16,625 nucleotides of DNA from positions 32,401-49,025 of the forward strand of contig DOSU01000007.1 in the NCBI GenBank assembly GCA_003513895.1, read 5' to 3'. Each line of letters begins with the position of its first letter. The first letter of the stretch is position 1. Below are positions 1-7,924 of the stretch, one piece after another. The notes beneath the pieces are model-generated. The model was not told the DNA's origin. It did no database searches and saw only the letters and a list, made by a program, of their open reading frames with translations. A program made the position numbers and the translations under genes. The stretch is from Rikenellaceae bacterium. GTDB lineage: Bacteria; Bacteroidota; Bacteroidia; Bacteroidales; UBA932.

Positions 1-37
1 ACCTTCCCCCGGGTGAGCCTCATTCCTTTTATAGAAA
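1..37. other. Short flank downstream of the peptidase gene
   Basis: These 37 bases follow the peptidase stop codon in the direction of transcription. I see no hairpin, T-run or gene start in them, and the stretch is too short to interpret. Confidence 0.5.
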
Positions 38-2158
38 TTACTGATCCAGCAAATATTTCTTCCAAAATAATATTTCTGCCTGTTTATCATGCATGGCCTG
101 GGGTCCCCTGTATCCGTGCATTCCTCCGGGATAGAGCATAAGGTCAAACTGCTTTCCCGCCTTTTGTAAAGCATCTACCAGTTGAATTGTATTTTGCATA
201 TGAACATTATCATCTGAAGTACCGTGGGTGAGATAAAGGCGTGAGCCTGTTTCACTTTTGTACATCCTCACTTTGCCCAGGACACTGGAAAGCTTGTAAC
301 CATCGCGATTGTCTTCAGGCGTATCCATATATCGTTCTACATAGTGTGAATCATAAAGCTGCCAGTCATATACGCCCCCTCCTGCAATTCCGTATCTGTA
401 GTATTGGGCACCTTCTGTTAAAGCAAGAACCGTCATTGTCCCTCCGTAGCTGAACCCGGTTATGCCAATTTTTTTCTCATTCACAAACGGGAGTGCTGCA
501 AAATATTTTGCCCACTCTATGTAGTCCTGAATTTCATATTTACCCAAATTGCGGTGAATAAAATTAATTCCCTCTTTGCCGCAGTGGCCGGAAGCTCTGT
601 GGTCTATATTCACCTGAATGATTCCCTCTTCGAACCATAATTTTGCTTCTCCCATACCCATGGGCGACCGCCATGCATCCATTACTGTTCCCGAATTAGG
701 ACCTCCGTACATATTCACCAGTACAGGATATTTTTTGTTTTTATCCATGTTTTTAGGCCAGATAACAGATGCAGGAAGCCTGTATCCATCGGGTGTCGTG
801 ATGAAAATCATCTCGGCCACAGGCATTAAAGATGCGTCAAATTTATCTCCTTTTGAATCTTCAATTACTTTCAACTCGCCGGGTTTAACAACCCCTCCTT
901 TGGAAGCGGCAGAGAGTACAAGCATGAAAGGAGTTGAAATATTCGATGCATTGGCCACAAAATGCTTTTTATCGGGAGACAAAAGTAAGTTTGAAAAATT
1001 CAATTCTCCCGAAGAGAGCCTTAAAATCTGTTTTTTGTCCATTTTCTTATCCCAGCTTAACCGATAAAAATCGTTCCTTGTAGAGACTTCTCTTCTTGCA
1101 GTAAAATAAATTGAACGATCCTTTTCGTCGAAACCAACAACCTTTACTCCCCAGTTTTTCCCTTCTGTAAGTCGGATAAGAGATTTACCATCGTAGGATT
1201 GGTAATATATCTGCTCCCAGAGTTCAAAATCGCGGATAAAATAGAACCCCAGTTCTCCAAACTTAATGTCTTCAATCCAATCGATCCAGGTTTTTTGATA
1301 CTCTTTATAAATTTCATTTTTTGAACCGTCTGAAGGGCATACAGAATATACAATAAGATTGTTCTGATCCCGGTTCATCCACTGTACAAAGATGTTTTTA
1401 CTGTCCGATTTCCATTGCGGAGTCCCAAAATACTGATCGGCATTCTCATCAAAATTTGCCCACACGATATTTCCGCCTTCAACAGCTGTAATTCCAATTT
1501 TTACGGTTGGGTTTGGATCTCCGGCTTTGGGATAGCGTGTTTCGGTAATAAAGCCGTGCCTGCCTTCGGAATTATAAATCGGGAACATTGGAACTTTTGA
1601 ATCGTCAAAGCGGTAAAACGCAATTTTTTTACTGTCCGGAGACCACCAGAAAGCCCTGTATCGCGAAGGCCGGCCTAAAATCTCTTCGAAATACACCCAT
1701 GATGCCCAGCCATTTAATATAAGGTTGGAACCATCGCTCGTATACTGAATCTCTTTGCCGGTGGAGATGTCAACAGAAAAAAGATTGTTTTCTCTGGTGA
1801 ATGCTACTCGCGTGTAGTCGGGAGATAAAGTAGGATTCTTCTCTTCTGCTTTGGTATTGGTTAATCTTTTCTCGTTTTTGTTGATGTCGTAATAAAAAAT
1901 ATCTCCGTTTTTTACTAATACCGAGGGTGTTGCATCTGGAGGCACAGGCATTTCAGTTTCAGAAATGATTCCGGTTTTTATATCATAATCAAAATAGTTT
2001 TTTTTGTCTTTTACTGCTTGTGTTAATATTACAGTAGTTTCGTTTTTCCACAAAAGAGCCCATTTAACAGGCTTTAACTCCTGTCCATCTAACTTGTTAA
2101 AAACAAACTGCCCAAAAAAGGTAATAGCGATGCTTAAAAACAGAGAAAGTTTTCTCAT
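38..2158 (-). CDS. Secreted dipeptidyl peptidase IV (family S9B serine peptidase)
   Basis: The 706-residue product should release N-terminal dipeptides, typically with proline or alanine second, from peptides in the periplasm or at the cell surface. Seen: a basic start (Arg2, Lys3) and a hydrophobic stretch at about residues 4-20 form a signal peptide with no obvious cleavage motif. A beta-propeller-like region follows, containing WVYFEEI with the Glu158-Glu159 pair that binds the substrate amino terminus in this family. The C-terminal alpha/beta hydrolase domain has the nucleophile in GFSYGG (Ser570), the acid in HGTSDDNVH (Asp649) and the base in GGMHGYRG (His681). The complete triad predicts activity. 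The length is near the usual 700-750 residues. It is the last gene visible in the minus-strand run and starts 22 bp after the helicase stop, without a recognisable ribosome binding site. It may support peptide use by an asaccharolytic lifestyle, which is inference. Confidence 0.93.
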   Translation of the reverse strand: MRKLSLFLSIAITFFGQFVFNKLDGQELKPVKWALLWKNETTVILTQAVKDKKNYFDYDIKTGIISETEMPVPPDATPSVLVKNGDIFYYDINKNEKRLTNTKAEEKNPTLSPDYTRVAFTRENNLFSVDISTGKEIQYTSDGSNLILNGWASWVYFEEILGRPSRYRAFWWSPDSKKIAFYRFDDSKVPMFPIYNSEGRHGFITETRYPKAGDPNPTVKIGITAVEGGNIVWANFDENADQYFGTPQWKSDSKNIFVQWMNRDQNNLIVYSVCPSDGSKNEIYKEYQKTWIDWIEDIKFGELGFYFIRDFELWEQIYYQSYDGKSLIRLTEGKNWGVKVVGFDEKDRSIYFTARREVSTRNDFYRLSWDKKMDKKQILRLSSGELNFSNLLLSPDKKHFVANASNISTPFMLVLSAASKGGVVKPGELKVIEDSKGDKFDASLMPVAEMIFITTPDGYRLPASVIWPKNMDKNKKYPVLVNMYGGPNSGTVMDAWRSPMGMGEAKLWFEEGIIQVNIDHRASGHCGKEGINFIHRNLGKYEIQDYIEWAKYFAALPFVNEKKIGITGFSYGGTMTVLALTEGAQYYRYGIAGGGVYDWQLYDSHYVERYMDTPEDNRDGYKLSSVLGKVRMYKSETGSRLYLTHGTSDDNVHMQNTIQLVDALQKAGKQFDLMLYPGGMHGYRGPQAMHDKQAEILFWKKYLLDQ

Positions 2159-2180
2159 ATTCCGTTTAGTTTTATTTTAT

Positions 2181-3611
2181 TTATTGCTTTTTAAAAAATC
2201 TGCCGTCAAAATTAACAAAATATACTTTTCCTGTGGCTCTTGTAATGGCAGTATACATCCATTTTAAGTCGTCTGTTGTGATTTCTCCTCCCCAAAAAGG
2301 ATTATCTATGAATATGGTGTTCCACTGACCGCCCTGAGACTTATGACAAGTTATTGCCGAAGCAAACTTGATTTGAAGTGCATTGAAATATTTGTCTTCA
2401 CGAACGGCGGCAATCCTCTTTCTTTTTACTTTAATGTGGCAGTAGTCCTCCATAATATCGGCAAAGAGTTTTCTTTGCTGCTCGGAACCCAGTGATGCGC
2501 TTTCGCTTTCGAGGGTATCCAAAATAATTTTTGCTTTAATTTCAATATCGTTGTAATCCATGAACCGAAGAGTTGCATCGGCAAAAGTTAGTCCGTAACG
2601 ATCTTCATAGTTGGAAATCTTCAAGAGTTCGGCAACATCGCCGTTTGCGATAAATCCAATCTCCTCCACATCGTCAAGAAACTGATAGCAATTCTTAACA
2701 ATCATCACTTTATCGCCTCTGCTCAACCTCTCCTCCCTGTATAAAATGCTGGCCCGGATTCCATTATTATATCTGTTTGCTCTTTTGTTTGAACGGCAAA
2801 GAACCAGAGTGTTGTCGGCACCGTACTTGTCAAATGAGGAAGATATCTCTTCAATAAGTTCACCTCCGCCAATTTTAACAATATCATCAAAATTATCCAG
2901 TTCGAAATTTGGAAACCCTGACTCTCCCTTTTCAATCATCTCCCTCAAAATGGTAGCGTTATGAAGAATACCGGATGCTTTCGCCTGCCGTACTACACTG
3001 CGAAGTTGTGAGTACACCACATTTCCGTAACTTCCCACAAAAGAGGGATCCAGGGCATCGGAAACAGCAAGACCCACCGGTGGAAGCTGTGCAGAGTCAC
3101 CTACAAGAATGAGTTTGTTGCTGTCGTTTGAATATACATACTCAACTAAATCGTCGAGAAGATGCCCGGAACCGAATGTTGAATCGAATCCTGAATTTGA
3201 AATGAGCGAAGCTTCATCCACAACATATATTGTCTCTTTATTAAGGTTAACATTGAGAGAAAACAGGCCAAAACCATCCTTCATGGAACGCTGCCTGTAA
3301 ATTTGCTTGTGAATTGTGAGGGCATTTACTCCGGTATAACCGGTAAGAACTTTTGCGGCTCTTCCTGTAGGAGCCATCAGGATAACATTCCTGCCAAACT
3401 CCTTTAAAACAGCAACAAGAGCAGCTATGGACGACGTTTTTCCCGTTCCAGCATAGCCATTTATAACCATCAGCATCTTGTCGCGGGAAGATGATGATTC
3501 TCCGATGAGAACAAACTTTGATAAATCGCGAAAAAGTGATCGCTGGCAAACTGTGGGTTCAAACCCAAGTTTTCCGGTCATTTTTTCGTAGAGGAATTCT
3601 TCTAAAGCCAT
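2181..3611 (-). CDS. RecD/Dda-like superfamily 1 DNA helicase (ATP-dependent)
   Basis: A 476-residue cytoplasmic protein with the ordered motifs of a superfamily 1B DNA helicase: Walker A GYAGTGKTS (52-60), motif Ia APTGRAAKV (80-88), Walker B VVDEAS (130-135), motif III LVGDSAQLPPVG (169-180), the UvrD_C_2-type motif TCHKSQGGQW (421-430) and motif VI YTAITRA (453-459). It lacks the long N-terminal region of full RecD2, and no recB or recC is in view, so it is a stand-alone helicase of the kind common in Bacteroidota. The substrate and repair role are unknown. The frame stays open upstream to a Met codon at 3698, but that would overlap trkH by 77 bp and adds residues unlike a helicase. The start at 3611 is preferred because GAGGGGAGGG precedes it and the start lies 10 bp after the trkH stop. 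Confidence 0.9.
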   Translation of the reverse strand: MALEEFLYEKMTGKLGFEPTVCQRSLFRDLSKFVLIGESSSSRDKMLMVINGYAGTGKTSSIAALVAVLKEFGRNVILMAPTGRAAKVLTGYTGVNALTIHKQIYRQRSMKDGFGLFSLNVNLNKETIYVVDEASLISNSGFDSTFGSGHLLDDLVEYVYSNDSNKLILVGDSAQLPPVGLAVSDALDPSFVGSYGNVVYSQLRSVVRQAKASGILHNATILREMIEKGESGFPNFELDNFDDIVKIGGGELIEEISSSFDKYGADNTLVLCRSNKRANRYNNGIRASILYREERLSRGDKVMIVKNCYQFLDDVEEIGFIANGDVAELLKISNYEDRYGLTFADATLRFMDYNDIEIKAKIILDTLESESASLGSEQQRKLFADIMEDYCHIKVKRKRIAAVREDKYFNALQIKFASAITCHKSQGGQWNTIFIDNPFWGGEITTDDLKWMYTAITRATGKVYFVNFDGRFFKKQ

Positions 3612-3612
3612 A

Positions 3613-3622
3613 CCCTCCCCTC
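3613..3622 (-). promoter_or_regulatory. Strong purine-rich ribosome binding site of the helicase gene
   Basis: On the minus strand GAGGGGAGGG lies just upstream of ATG 3611-3609, in the gap after the trkH stop codon (3624-3622, whose last base it includes). It decides the start of the helicase gene. It stands out because most genes in this window have no clear Shine-Dalgarno sequence. The spacing to the ATG is short. Confidence 0.55.
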
Positions 3623-5067
3623 TATCTTCTCCTGAAGATAATAAATAACAATAAAAGGGAATATATTTCCACACGACCAAGAAGCATTTCAAAAGCAAGA
3701 ATAAACTTACCTAAGGCAGGAATCGACGAATAATTGCCAAGAGACCCTAAATTTCCGAATCCCGGACCCACATTACCCATATTGGCAGCAGAGCCGGTGA
3801 GAGCATCAAGCATATCGACCCCCATTAATGTTAAAAGTATTCCAACTATAAAAATGATCATCAGATATACTACAATAAAAATACTCACAGAAGAGACAAC
3901 TTCTTTGTCGACTGCGTGATCTCCGACCTTTACGGGAATAATTGCGTTTGGATGTATCTGCTTTAAAACCTGAGTTTTGAAAGCTTTAAAAAATATCCAT
4001 ATCCTGTCTGCCTTTAAACCACCGGATGTAGATCCGGAACAAGCACATTGAATTGTAAAGAAAACCATTATGAGTATTGAGAATCCCGGCCATACCGATG
4101 AATCGCAGCTGGCCAGTCCGGTTGTGGTTCCAACAGAAATTACCTGAAAATATCCGTCTCTAAAGGCTCTTCCCCAGTCCGGCACAATATCCGAAAACTT
4201 GATGTTAAGTGTTACAATGAGCCCGCCAATCAATATCGCACCTAAATAATATCTTATAATCGAAGACTTGAACAAATTTAAGGGACGCCCTATTGCCGCA
4301 CTGTACAAAAGTCCGAAGTGCATTCCCGAGAGCAGCATGAAAACCATAATTATTCCCTCTATCCAGGGTGAATCATAATATGCTATCGATAAATTTCTGG
4401 TACTGAAGCCTCCTGTTGCAACCGTTGCAAATGAGTGGTTGACTGCATCAAACAGGTCCATTCCGGCAAACATGAGAAGAATAATTTCGGAAATGGTAAG
4501 CCCTAAATAGACAGTAGTGATAACTCTGATCGTTTGCCGCGCCCTAAACTTGAAATTGTCTTTTGAGAGTGAAGATATTTCAACTTTGCTGAGCCTCATC
4601 TTAAAAGTAGACATGGAAGGAAGGATAAGAAGCATAAATAAAACAACCCCCACACCACCAAGAAAATGCGTAGAAGAACGCCAGAAAATCAACCCTTTAG
4701 GGAGACTTTCAACATCTGTTAAAATCGTTGATCCCGTTGTTGTATATCCTGAAACACTCTCGTACCAGGCATTGATTATTGAGAATTCCCCTCCATATAA
4801 AATGTAGGGCAACATTCCAAAGAAACATGACAGAACCCATGACAAAACTCCAATTATGAGCCCCTCTTTGTCGGTAATGTTACTTGAGCCTTTTACAAAA
4901 ATCATTGGGAAAGAGGCAACAATGGCAGTAATTATACCGCTAAGCAGCAAAGGAGAAAAAGATGAATCTACTCCATACAAAACCGAAACTCCTGCCGAAA
5001 TGAACATAAAGATTGCATTCAGCAGCAGAGCGACCCCAATATTTCTCGATATCAGCTTAAGGTTCAT
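3622..5067 (-). CDS. trkH: Trk/Ktr-type potassium uptake channel subunit TrkH
   Basis: An integral inner-membrane protein of 481 residues that should conduct potassium (or sodium-coupled potassium) into the cell. Seen: alternating hydrophobic spans along the whole length and the four selectivity-filter loops of the superfamily: TTTGS (109-113), ATGGFS (217-222), TTTGLAS (314-320) and NMGNVGPG (429-436). The glycine central to each loop is present. The loop CSGSTSGGLK (343-352) corresponds to the conserved intramembrane gate of TrkH. The length matches the family, and the final RRR is a usual cytoplasmic end. TrkH normally works with a nucleotide-binding TrkA or KtrA ring; no trkA lies in this window, so the partner must be encoded elsewhere. 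The start overlaps the stop of the upstream sensor gene in ATGA (5064-5067), which implies translational coupling. Confidence 0.95.
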   Translation of the reverse strand: MNLKLISRNIGVALLLNAIFMFISAGVSVLYGVDSSFSPLLLSGIITAIVASFPMIFVKGSSNITDKEGLIIGVLSWVLSCFFGMLPYILYGGEFSIINAWYESVSGYTTTGSTILTDVESLPKGLIFWRSSTHFLGGVGVVLFMLLILPSMSTFKMRLSKVEISSLSKDNFKFRARQTIRVITTVYLGLTISEIILLMFAGMDLFDAVNHSFATVATGGFSTRNLSIAYYDSPWIEGIIMVFMLLSGMHFGLLYSAAIGRPLNLFKSSIIRYYLGAILIGGLIVTLNIKFSDIVPDWGRAFRDGYFQVISVGTTTGLASCDSSVWPGFSILIMVFFTIQCACSGSTSGGLKADRIWIFFKAFKTQVLKQIHPNAIIPVKVGDHAVDKEVVSSVSIFIVVYLMIIFIVGILLTLMGVDMLDALTGSAANMGNVGPGFGNLGSLGNYSSIPALGKFILAFEMLLGRVEIYSLLLLFIIFRRR

Positions 5068-5840
5068 TTCAAATCCCTATGCTTTTTTAAATTTTTATGT
5101 TCGTCGATAAGAGCCTTTATTTCACTGTTAAGATCCTGCAACTCATCATTATTGTCAAACTGTACAATATAGCTTTTGTTAAACTCCTTATAACTTTTCA
5201 GACCTCTTGAAATAAGCAGTATGGGAGATATAAAATATAAATTGATAAAATAATTGAAAAGCATTACCAATAATATTCCTGCTGCCACGGAGATGATACC
5301 CGGCATAATGCTTCGGTAGAAACCTGCCTGAAGTTCCGATGTGTTTTTTGCCAAAGCGCCCTGTGTGAGAAGTCCCAGTTTTCGTTTGTAAATCCTAAGA
5401 TTTTCGTAAACCGGTTTTAATTTGTTATGGTACCACTCTTTTCTCTCCTTTACCGAGAGAGTCATTATTTTAGACGCGAGTCCAATCTCCTCCAGATATT
5501 TTTTATATGCAACGGAAAGAGAATCGGCTATAGCGGATTCCTCTTCGGATGTAAATTTGCTTTTAATATTAGCAATGTAAACTTCAAATCTTTTATCAAA
5601 CACAACCTCGGCGGAATTAAGTGTAGAGTCCAGTATTACACTGCTTAACAACATATAATTATATTCGTCGGTGAGTTCCAGCAGCAAACGCGATGTGTTT
5701 ATGCTGTTTATGTTGTCTTTCATCAAATCGGTAACAGAGTGGCGCATTCTGTTAAATTCGAAGATAGCTATTATACTGGACAGGAATAGTATGGCCCCAA
5801 TAACGACGAAGCCCAGTGAGATTTTTTTCCTGATTCCCAT
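5064..5840 (-). CDS. Membrane sensor-like protein: periplasmic helical domain plus HAMP-like end, no effector
   Basis: A 258-residue protein with two transmembrane segments (about 8-27 and 179-204). Between them lies a roughly 150-residue, largely helical, charged periplasmic region resembling the four-helix-bundle sensor of chemoreceptors (4HB_MCP). After the second segment, about residues 204-248 look like a HAMP linker: SPILLISRGL as helix 1, then NDELQDLNSEIKALI as helix 2. The protein stops there, with no kinase, cyclase or methyl-accepting domain. Such a short HAMP protein could pass a periplasmic signal to a partner. Because the gene overlaps trkH by 4 bp, TrkH or its regulatory ring is the obvious candidate, but this is inference from position only. 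The assignment rests on topology and weak motif resemblance, and the function is unknown. Upstream lies the gap terminator. Confidence 0.75.
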   Translation of the reverse strand: MGIRKKISLGFVVIGAILFLSSIIAIFEFNRMRHSVTDLMKDNINSINTSRLLLELTDEYNYMLLSSVILDSTLNSAEVVFDKRFEVYIANIKSKFTSEEESAIADSLSVAYKKYLEEIGLASKIMTLSVKERKEWYHNKLKPVYENLRIYKRKLGLLTQGALAKNTSELQAGFYRSIMPGIISVAAGILLVMLFNYFINLYFISPILLISRGLKSYKEFNKSYIVQFDNNDELQDLNSEIKALIDEHKNLKKHRDLK

Positions 5841-5857
5841 AGTTTTAGATTTGATTG

Positions 5858-5865
5858 CAAATATA
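5858..5865 (-). promoter_or_regulatory. Possible -7 promoter element of the sensor-trkH-helicase-peptidase run
   Basis: The minus strand reads TATATTTG, an exact match to the Bacteroidota -7 consensus TAnnTTTG, 17 bp upstream of the ATG at 5840. No convincing -33 TTTG is found at the expected distance, where the gap terminator hairpin lies, and the leader would be very short. It is the only promoter candidate between the terminator and the first gene of the run. Confidence 0.3.
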
Positions 5866-5866
5866 T

Positions 5867-5900
5867 AAAAAAAATGAGACCAACCTTTTGGTCAGTCTCA
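5867..5900 (-). terminator. Rho-independent terminator of the gap gene
   Basis: On the minus strand an 11-bp stem (TGAGACTGACC with GGTTGGTCTCA, including two G-U pairs) closes an AAAA loop and is followed at once by eight T residues (A8 at 5867-5874 on the plus strand). It begins 34 bp after the gap stop codon. It separates gap from the sensor-trkH run on the same strand. Confidence 0.85.
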
Positions 5901-5934
5901 CCTTCAATTTTTAACTCTTGATTTTAACCTGATA

Positions 5935-6939
5935 TTACTTTACAGTATTCATGTAAACTATCATTTCAAGAACTTTATTCGAATAGCCCCACTCATTGTC
6001 GTACCATGCAACAACCTTTACGAAATTTGGGTTTAGTGATATACCTGCCTCTGCATCAAAGATTGAAGTACGGGGATCGGTAATAAAATCAGTTGAAACA
6101 ACTGAGTCTTCGGTATATCCCAGAATTCCTTTAAGTTCTCCTTCAGATGCTTTCTTCATTGCAGCCTTAATTTCGACATAAGTAGCCGGCTTGTCCAGCC
6201 TGCAAGTAAGGTCAACTACCGAAACATTTACTGTTGGAACGCGGAAAGACATACCTGTAAGTTTGCCGTTCATTTCCGGAATAACTTTGCCAACTGCTTT
6301 TGCAGCTCCTGTTGAAGAAGGGATGATGTTTGCTGCTGCAGCGCGCCCGCCTCTCCAGTCTTTTGCACTCGGACCATCTACAGTTTTCTGAGTTGCTGTT
6401 GTTGCGTGAACAGTTGTCATAAGTCCTTCTACAATACCAAAATTGTCATTAAGAACTTTAACTATTGGAGCAAGGCAGTTTGTTGTGCAAGATGCGTTGG
6501 AAACAAATTGTTCGCCTGCATATTTCTTATGATTCACACCGTATACAAACATAGGAGTATCGTCTTTAGACGGAGCAGACATTATAACTCTTTTTGCACC
6601 GGCATCAATATGTGCCTGGCATTTCTCTTTTGTAAGGAAAAGGCCGGTAGATTCAACGATATAGTCGGCTCCAACTTCGCCCCACTTTAAATCGGCAGGA
6701 TTCTTCTCGGATGTAACACGAATAGGAAAACCGTTTACGATTAGTTTGCCGTCTTTTACTTCCACTTCTCCGTTAAAACGACCATGAACTGAATCGTATT
6801 TAAGCATATAAGCCATATAATCCACATCAATCAAGTCATTGATAGCAACAACCTGAATATCGTCTCTTGATTGTGCAGCACGAAATACAAGTCGTCCAAT
6901 ACGGCCGAAACCGTTTATTCCTACTTTAATTTTACTCAT
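5935..6939 (-). CDS. gap: Glyceraldehyde-3-phosphate dehydrogenase, NAD-dependent, type I
   Basis: This cytoplasmic glycolytic enzyme oxidises and phosphorylates glyceraldehyde 3-phosphate to 1,3-bisphosphoglycerate. The 334 residues match the family length. Seen: the Rossmann dinucleotide motif GINGFGRIGR (7-16), NDLID (34-38) whose Asp35 is typical of NAD rather than NADP preference, the active-site segment SNASCTTNC with catalytic Cys151, the partner His178 in TTVHATT, the phosphate-site SSTGAAKAVG (208-217), and a C-terminal AWYDNEWGYSNKV (311-323). Cys151 and the canonical active-site loops favour GAPDH over erythrose-4-phosphate dehydrogenase. The gene appears monocistronic, with its own promoter at 6993-7022 and a strong terminator 34 bp downstream, as suits a highly expressed gene. 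Confidence 0.98.
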   Translation of the reverse strand: MSKIKVGINGFGRIGRLVFRAAQSRDDIQVVAINDLIDVDYMAYMLKYDSVHGRFNGEVEVKDGKLIVNGFPIRVTSEKNPADLKWGEVGADYIVESTGLFLTKEKCQAHIDAGAKRVIMSAPSKDDTPMFVYGVNHKKYAGEQFVSNASCTTNCLAPIVKVLNDNFGIVEGLMTTVHATTATQKTVDGPSAKDWRGGRAAAANIIPSSTGAAKAVGKVIPEMNGKLTGMSFRVPTVNVSVVDLTCRLDKPATYVEIKAAMKKASEGELKGILGYTEDSVVSTDFITDPRTSIFDAEAGISLNPNFVKVVAWYDNEWGYSNKVLEMIVYMNTVK

Positions 6940-6992
6940 TTTACAAAATATTTTTGGTTTAATCTGTTTTTTTTAATCTTGAAATCCGACTG

Positions 6993-7022
6993 CAAAGTTA
7001 CAAATTTTAGAATTGTAACAAG
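6993..7022 (-). promoter_or_regulatory. Bacteroidota-type promoter of gap
   Basis: The minus strand carries TAACTTTG (6993-7000), an exact match to TAnnTTTG. CTTG (7019-7022), a three-of-four match to the -33 TTTG, lies 18 bp further upstream. This spacing suits the Bacteroidota primary sigma factor. Transcription would begin near 6988, giving a leader of about 50 nt before the ATG at 6939. The assignment is by pattern only. Confidence 0.6.
6997..7019. promoter_or_regulatory. Inverted repeat GTTACAA-N9-TTGTAAC spanning the gap promoter
   Basis: The seven-base arms are perfect and lie exactly between, and partly over, the proposed -7 and -33 elements of gap. A further AATT on each side of the centre pairs if one A is bulged. 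Placed here, a dimeric protein would compete with RNA polymerase, so it is a candidate operator. No matching known regulator site is recognised, and a 7-bp dyad in AT-rich DNA could be chance. Confidence 0.35.
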
Positions 7023-7044
7023 CATTAAAATTCCAATTTTAATG
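7023..7044. promoter_or_regulatory. Perfect 10-2-10 inverted repeat between the divergent gap and surE promoters
   Basis: CATTAAAATT, a CC spacer, then AATTTTAATG: every base of the ten-base arms pairs. It starts one base after the proposed gap -33 element, and its far end reaches the position expected for the surE -33 element. It has no flanking T-run and no converging genes, so a terminator role is unlikely. A binding site for a dimeric regulator acting on both divergent genes is possible. Confidence 0.4.
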
Positions 7045-7067
7045 AGCAAAAATCCTACCAAAATTAT

Positions 7068-7075
7068 TAACTTTG
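7068..7075 (+). promoter_or_regulatory. Possible -7 promoter element of the surE-lpxB run
   Basis: TAACTTTG is an exact TAnnTTTG match, identical to the gap -7 element on the other strand, 34 bp before the surE ATG. No clear -33 TTTG is present at the right distance, where the 10-2-10 inverted repeat ends. It is the only promoter candidate seen for the seven-gene plus-strand run. Confidence 0.45.
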
Positions 7076-7109
7076 TTGATTAAATAGTAATTTAACAGGA
7101 TACGACAAG

Positions 7110-7898
7110 ATGGACAACAGGGGAAAAAAGTTAAAAATATTGATTACAAACGATGATGGAGTAAAATCAAAAGGCATTTCTGTTCTTACGGAAATGATGA
7201 GACCATATGGAGATATTACAGTAGTAGCACCATTTGAGGCCCAATCCGGAATGTCTGCAGCACTTACTATTGGAAAACCATTAAGGCTCACCGAACTGAA
7301 AATTGAAAAAGGATTAAAGATTTTCGCCTGTTCCGGCACTCCTGCAGACTGCGTAAAAATGGCAGTTAATCAATTGTTTAAGAACGGACTTCCCGATTTA
7401 CTGGTTTCAGGGATTAATCATGGCTCAAATGCATCAATTGCATCTCTCTACTCAGGTACTCTTGGAGCAGCGGCAGAAGGTACAGTATACGGAATCCCTT
7501 CTATCGGGTTTTCGCTCTCTTCTCACGATCCGAAAGCAGATTTTTCAGTTGTAAGCCATTATGGTAAAATTATAATTGAGGAATTCCTGAAAAATCCTGT
7601 AAAAACAGAAACATATCTTAACATAAATTTTCCTGCTACCACAATTGATAAAGTGAAGGGTGTAAAATTCTGTCATCAGGGAAGAGGACAGTGGATAAAG
7701 GAGTTTGAAGAGAGGACAGATCCATACGGTTTCAACTACTACTGGATGACAGGAGAATTCTTTAACCTTGAGAACGGCAGCAACGAAGCAGACCACAATC
7801 TTGTGGAACAAAACTACATAAGCATTGTTCCGCATAAAATTGACTCAACCGATTACAACGAGCTTGAAAGACTTAAATCATTATGGAATTTAAGCTGA
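7110..7898 (+). CDS. surE: 5'-/3'-nucleotidase (survival protein SurE)
   Basis: A metal-dependent phosphatase of 262 residues that dephosphorylates nucleoside monophosphates in the cytoplasm. Family members often also act on short polyphosphate. Seen: the N-terminal metal-binding signature ILITNDDGVKSKGI with Asp15 and Asp16, the serine ligand in EAQSGMSAA (Ser47), the asparagine ligand in SGINHGSN (Asn103), and SGTLGAAAEG (116-125). This is the usual SurE order and length. The start is preceded by AGGA (7097-7100) nine bases before the ATG, and the NDDG motif falls at the expected distance from the N terminus. It is the first gene of the plus-strand run, diverging from gap, and is followed 26 bp later by lpxB. 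I recall surE next to lpxB in other Bacteroidota. Confidence 0.95.
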   Translation: MDNRGKKLKILITNDDGVKSKGISVLTEMMRPYGDITVVAPFEAQSGMSAALTIGKPLRLTELKIEKGLKIFACSGTPADCVKMAVNQLFKNGLPDLLVSGINHGSNASIASLYSGTLGAAAEGTVYGIPSIGFSLSSHDPKADFSVVSHYGKIIIEEFLKNPVKTETYLNINFPATTIDKVKGVKFCHQGRGQWIKEFEERTDPYGFNYYWMTGEFFNLENGSNEADHNLVEQNYISIVPHKIDSTDYNELERLKSLWNLS

Positions 7899-7924
7899 AT
7901 AAATAATTTTTAAACATTTGCCTT

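Noticed and set aside
618..1067. A 149-codon open frame on the plus strand
   Set aside because: It lies wholly antisense to the peptidase gene, whose triad and propeller motifs are intact. It shows no recognisable domain and no promoter or ribosome binding site.
3612..3698. Upstream extension of the helicase gene to a Met codon at 3698
   Set aside because: The extra 29 residues are the trkH C-terminal region read in another frame, and a good ribosome binding site favours 3611.
5867..5900. The GAGACC/GGTCTC hairpin as a mobile-element end or attachment site
   Set aside because: The stem-loop followed by eight T residues, just after the gap stop codon, is a standard terminator. No direct repeats or transposase are nearby.
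7023..7044. The 10-2-10 inverted repeat as a bidirectional terminator
   Set aside because: The stem is almost entirely A-T, it has no flanking T-run, and the genes on both sides point away from it.
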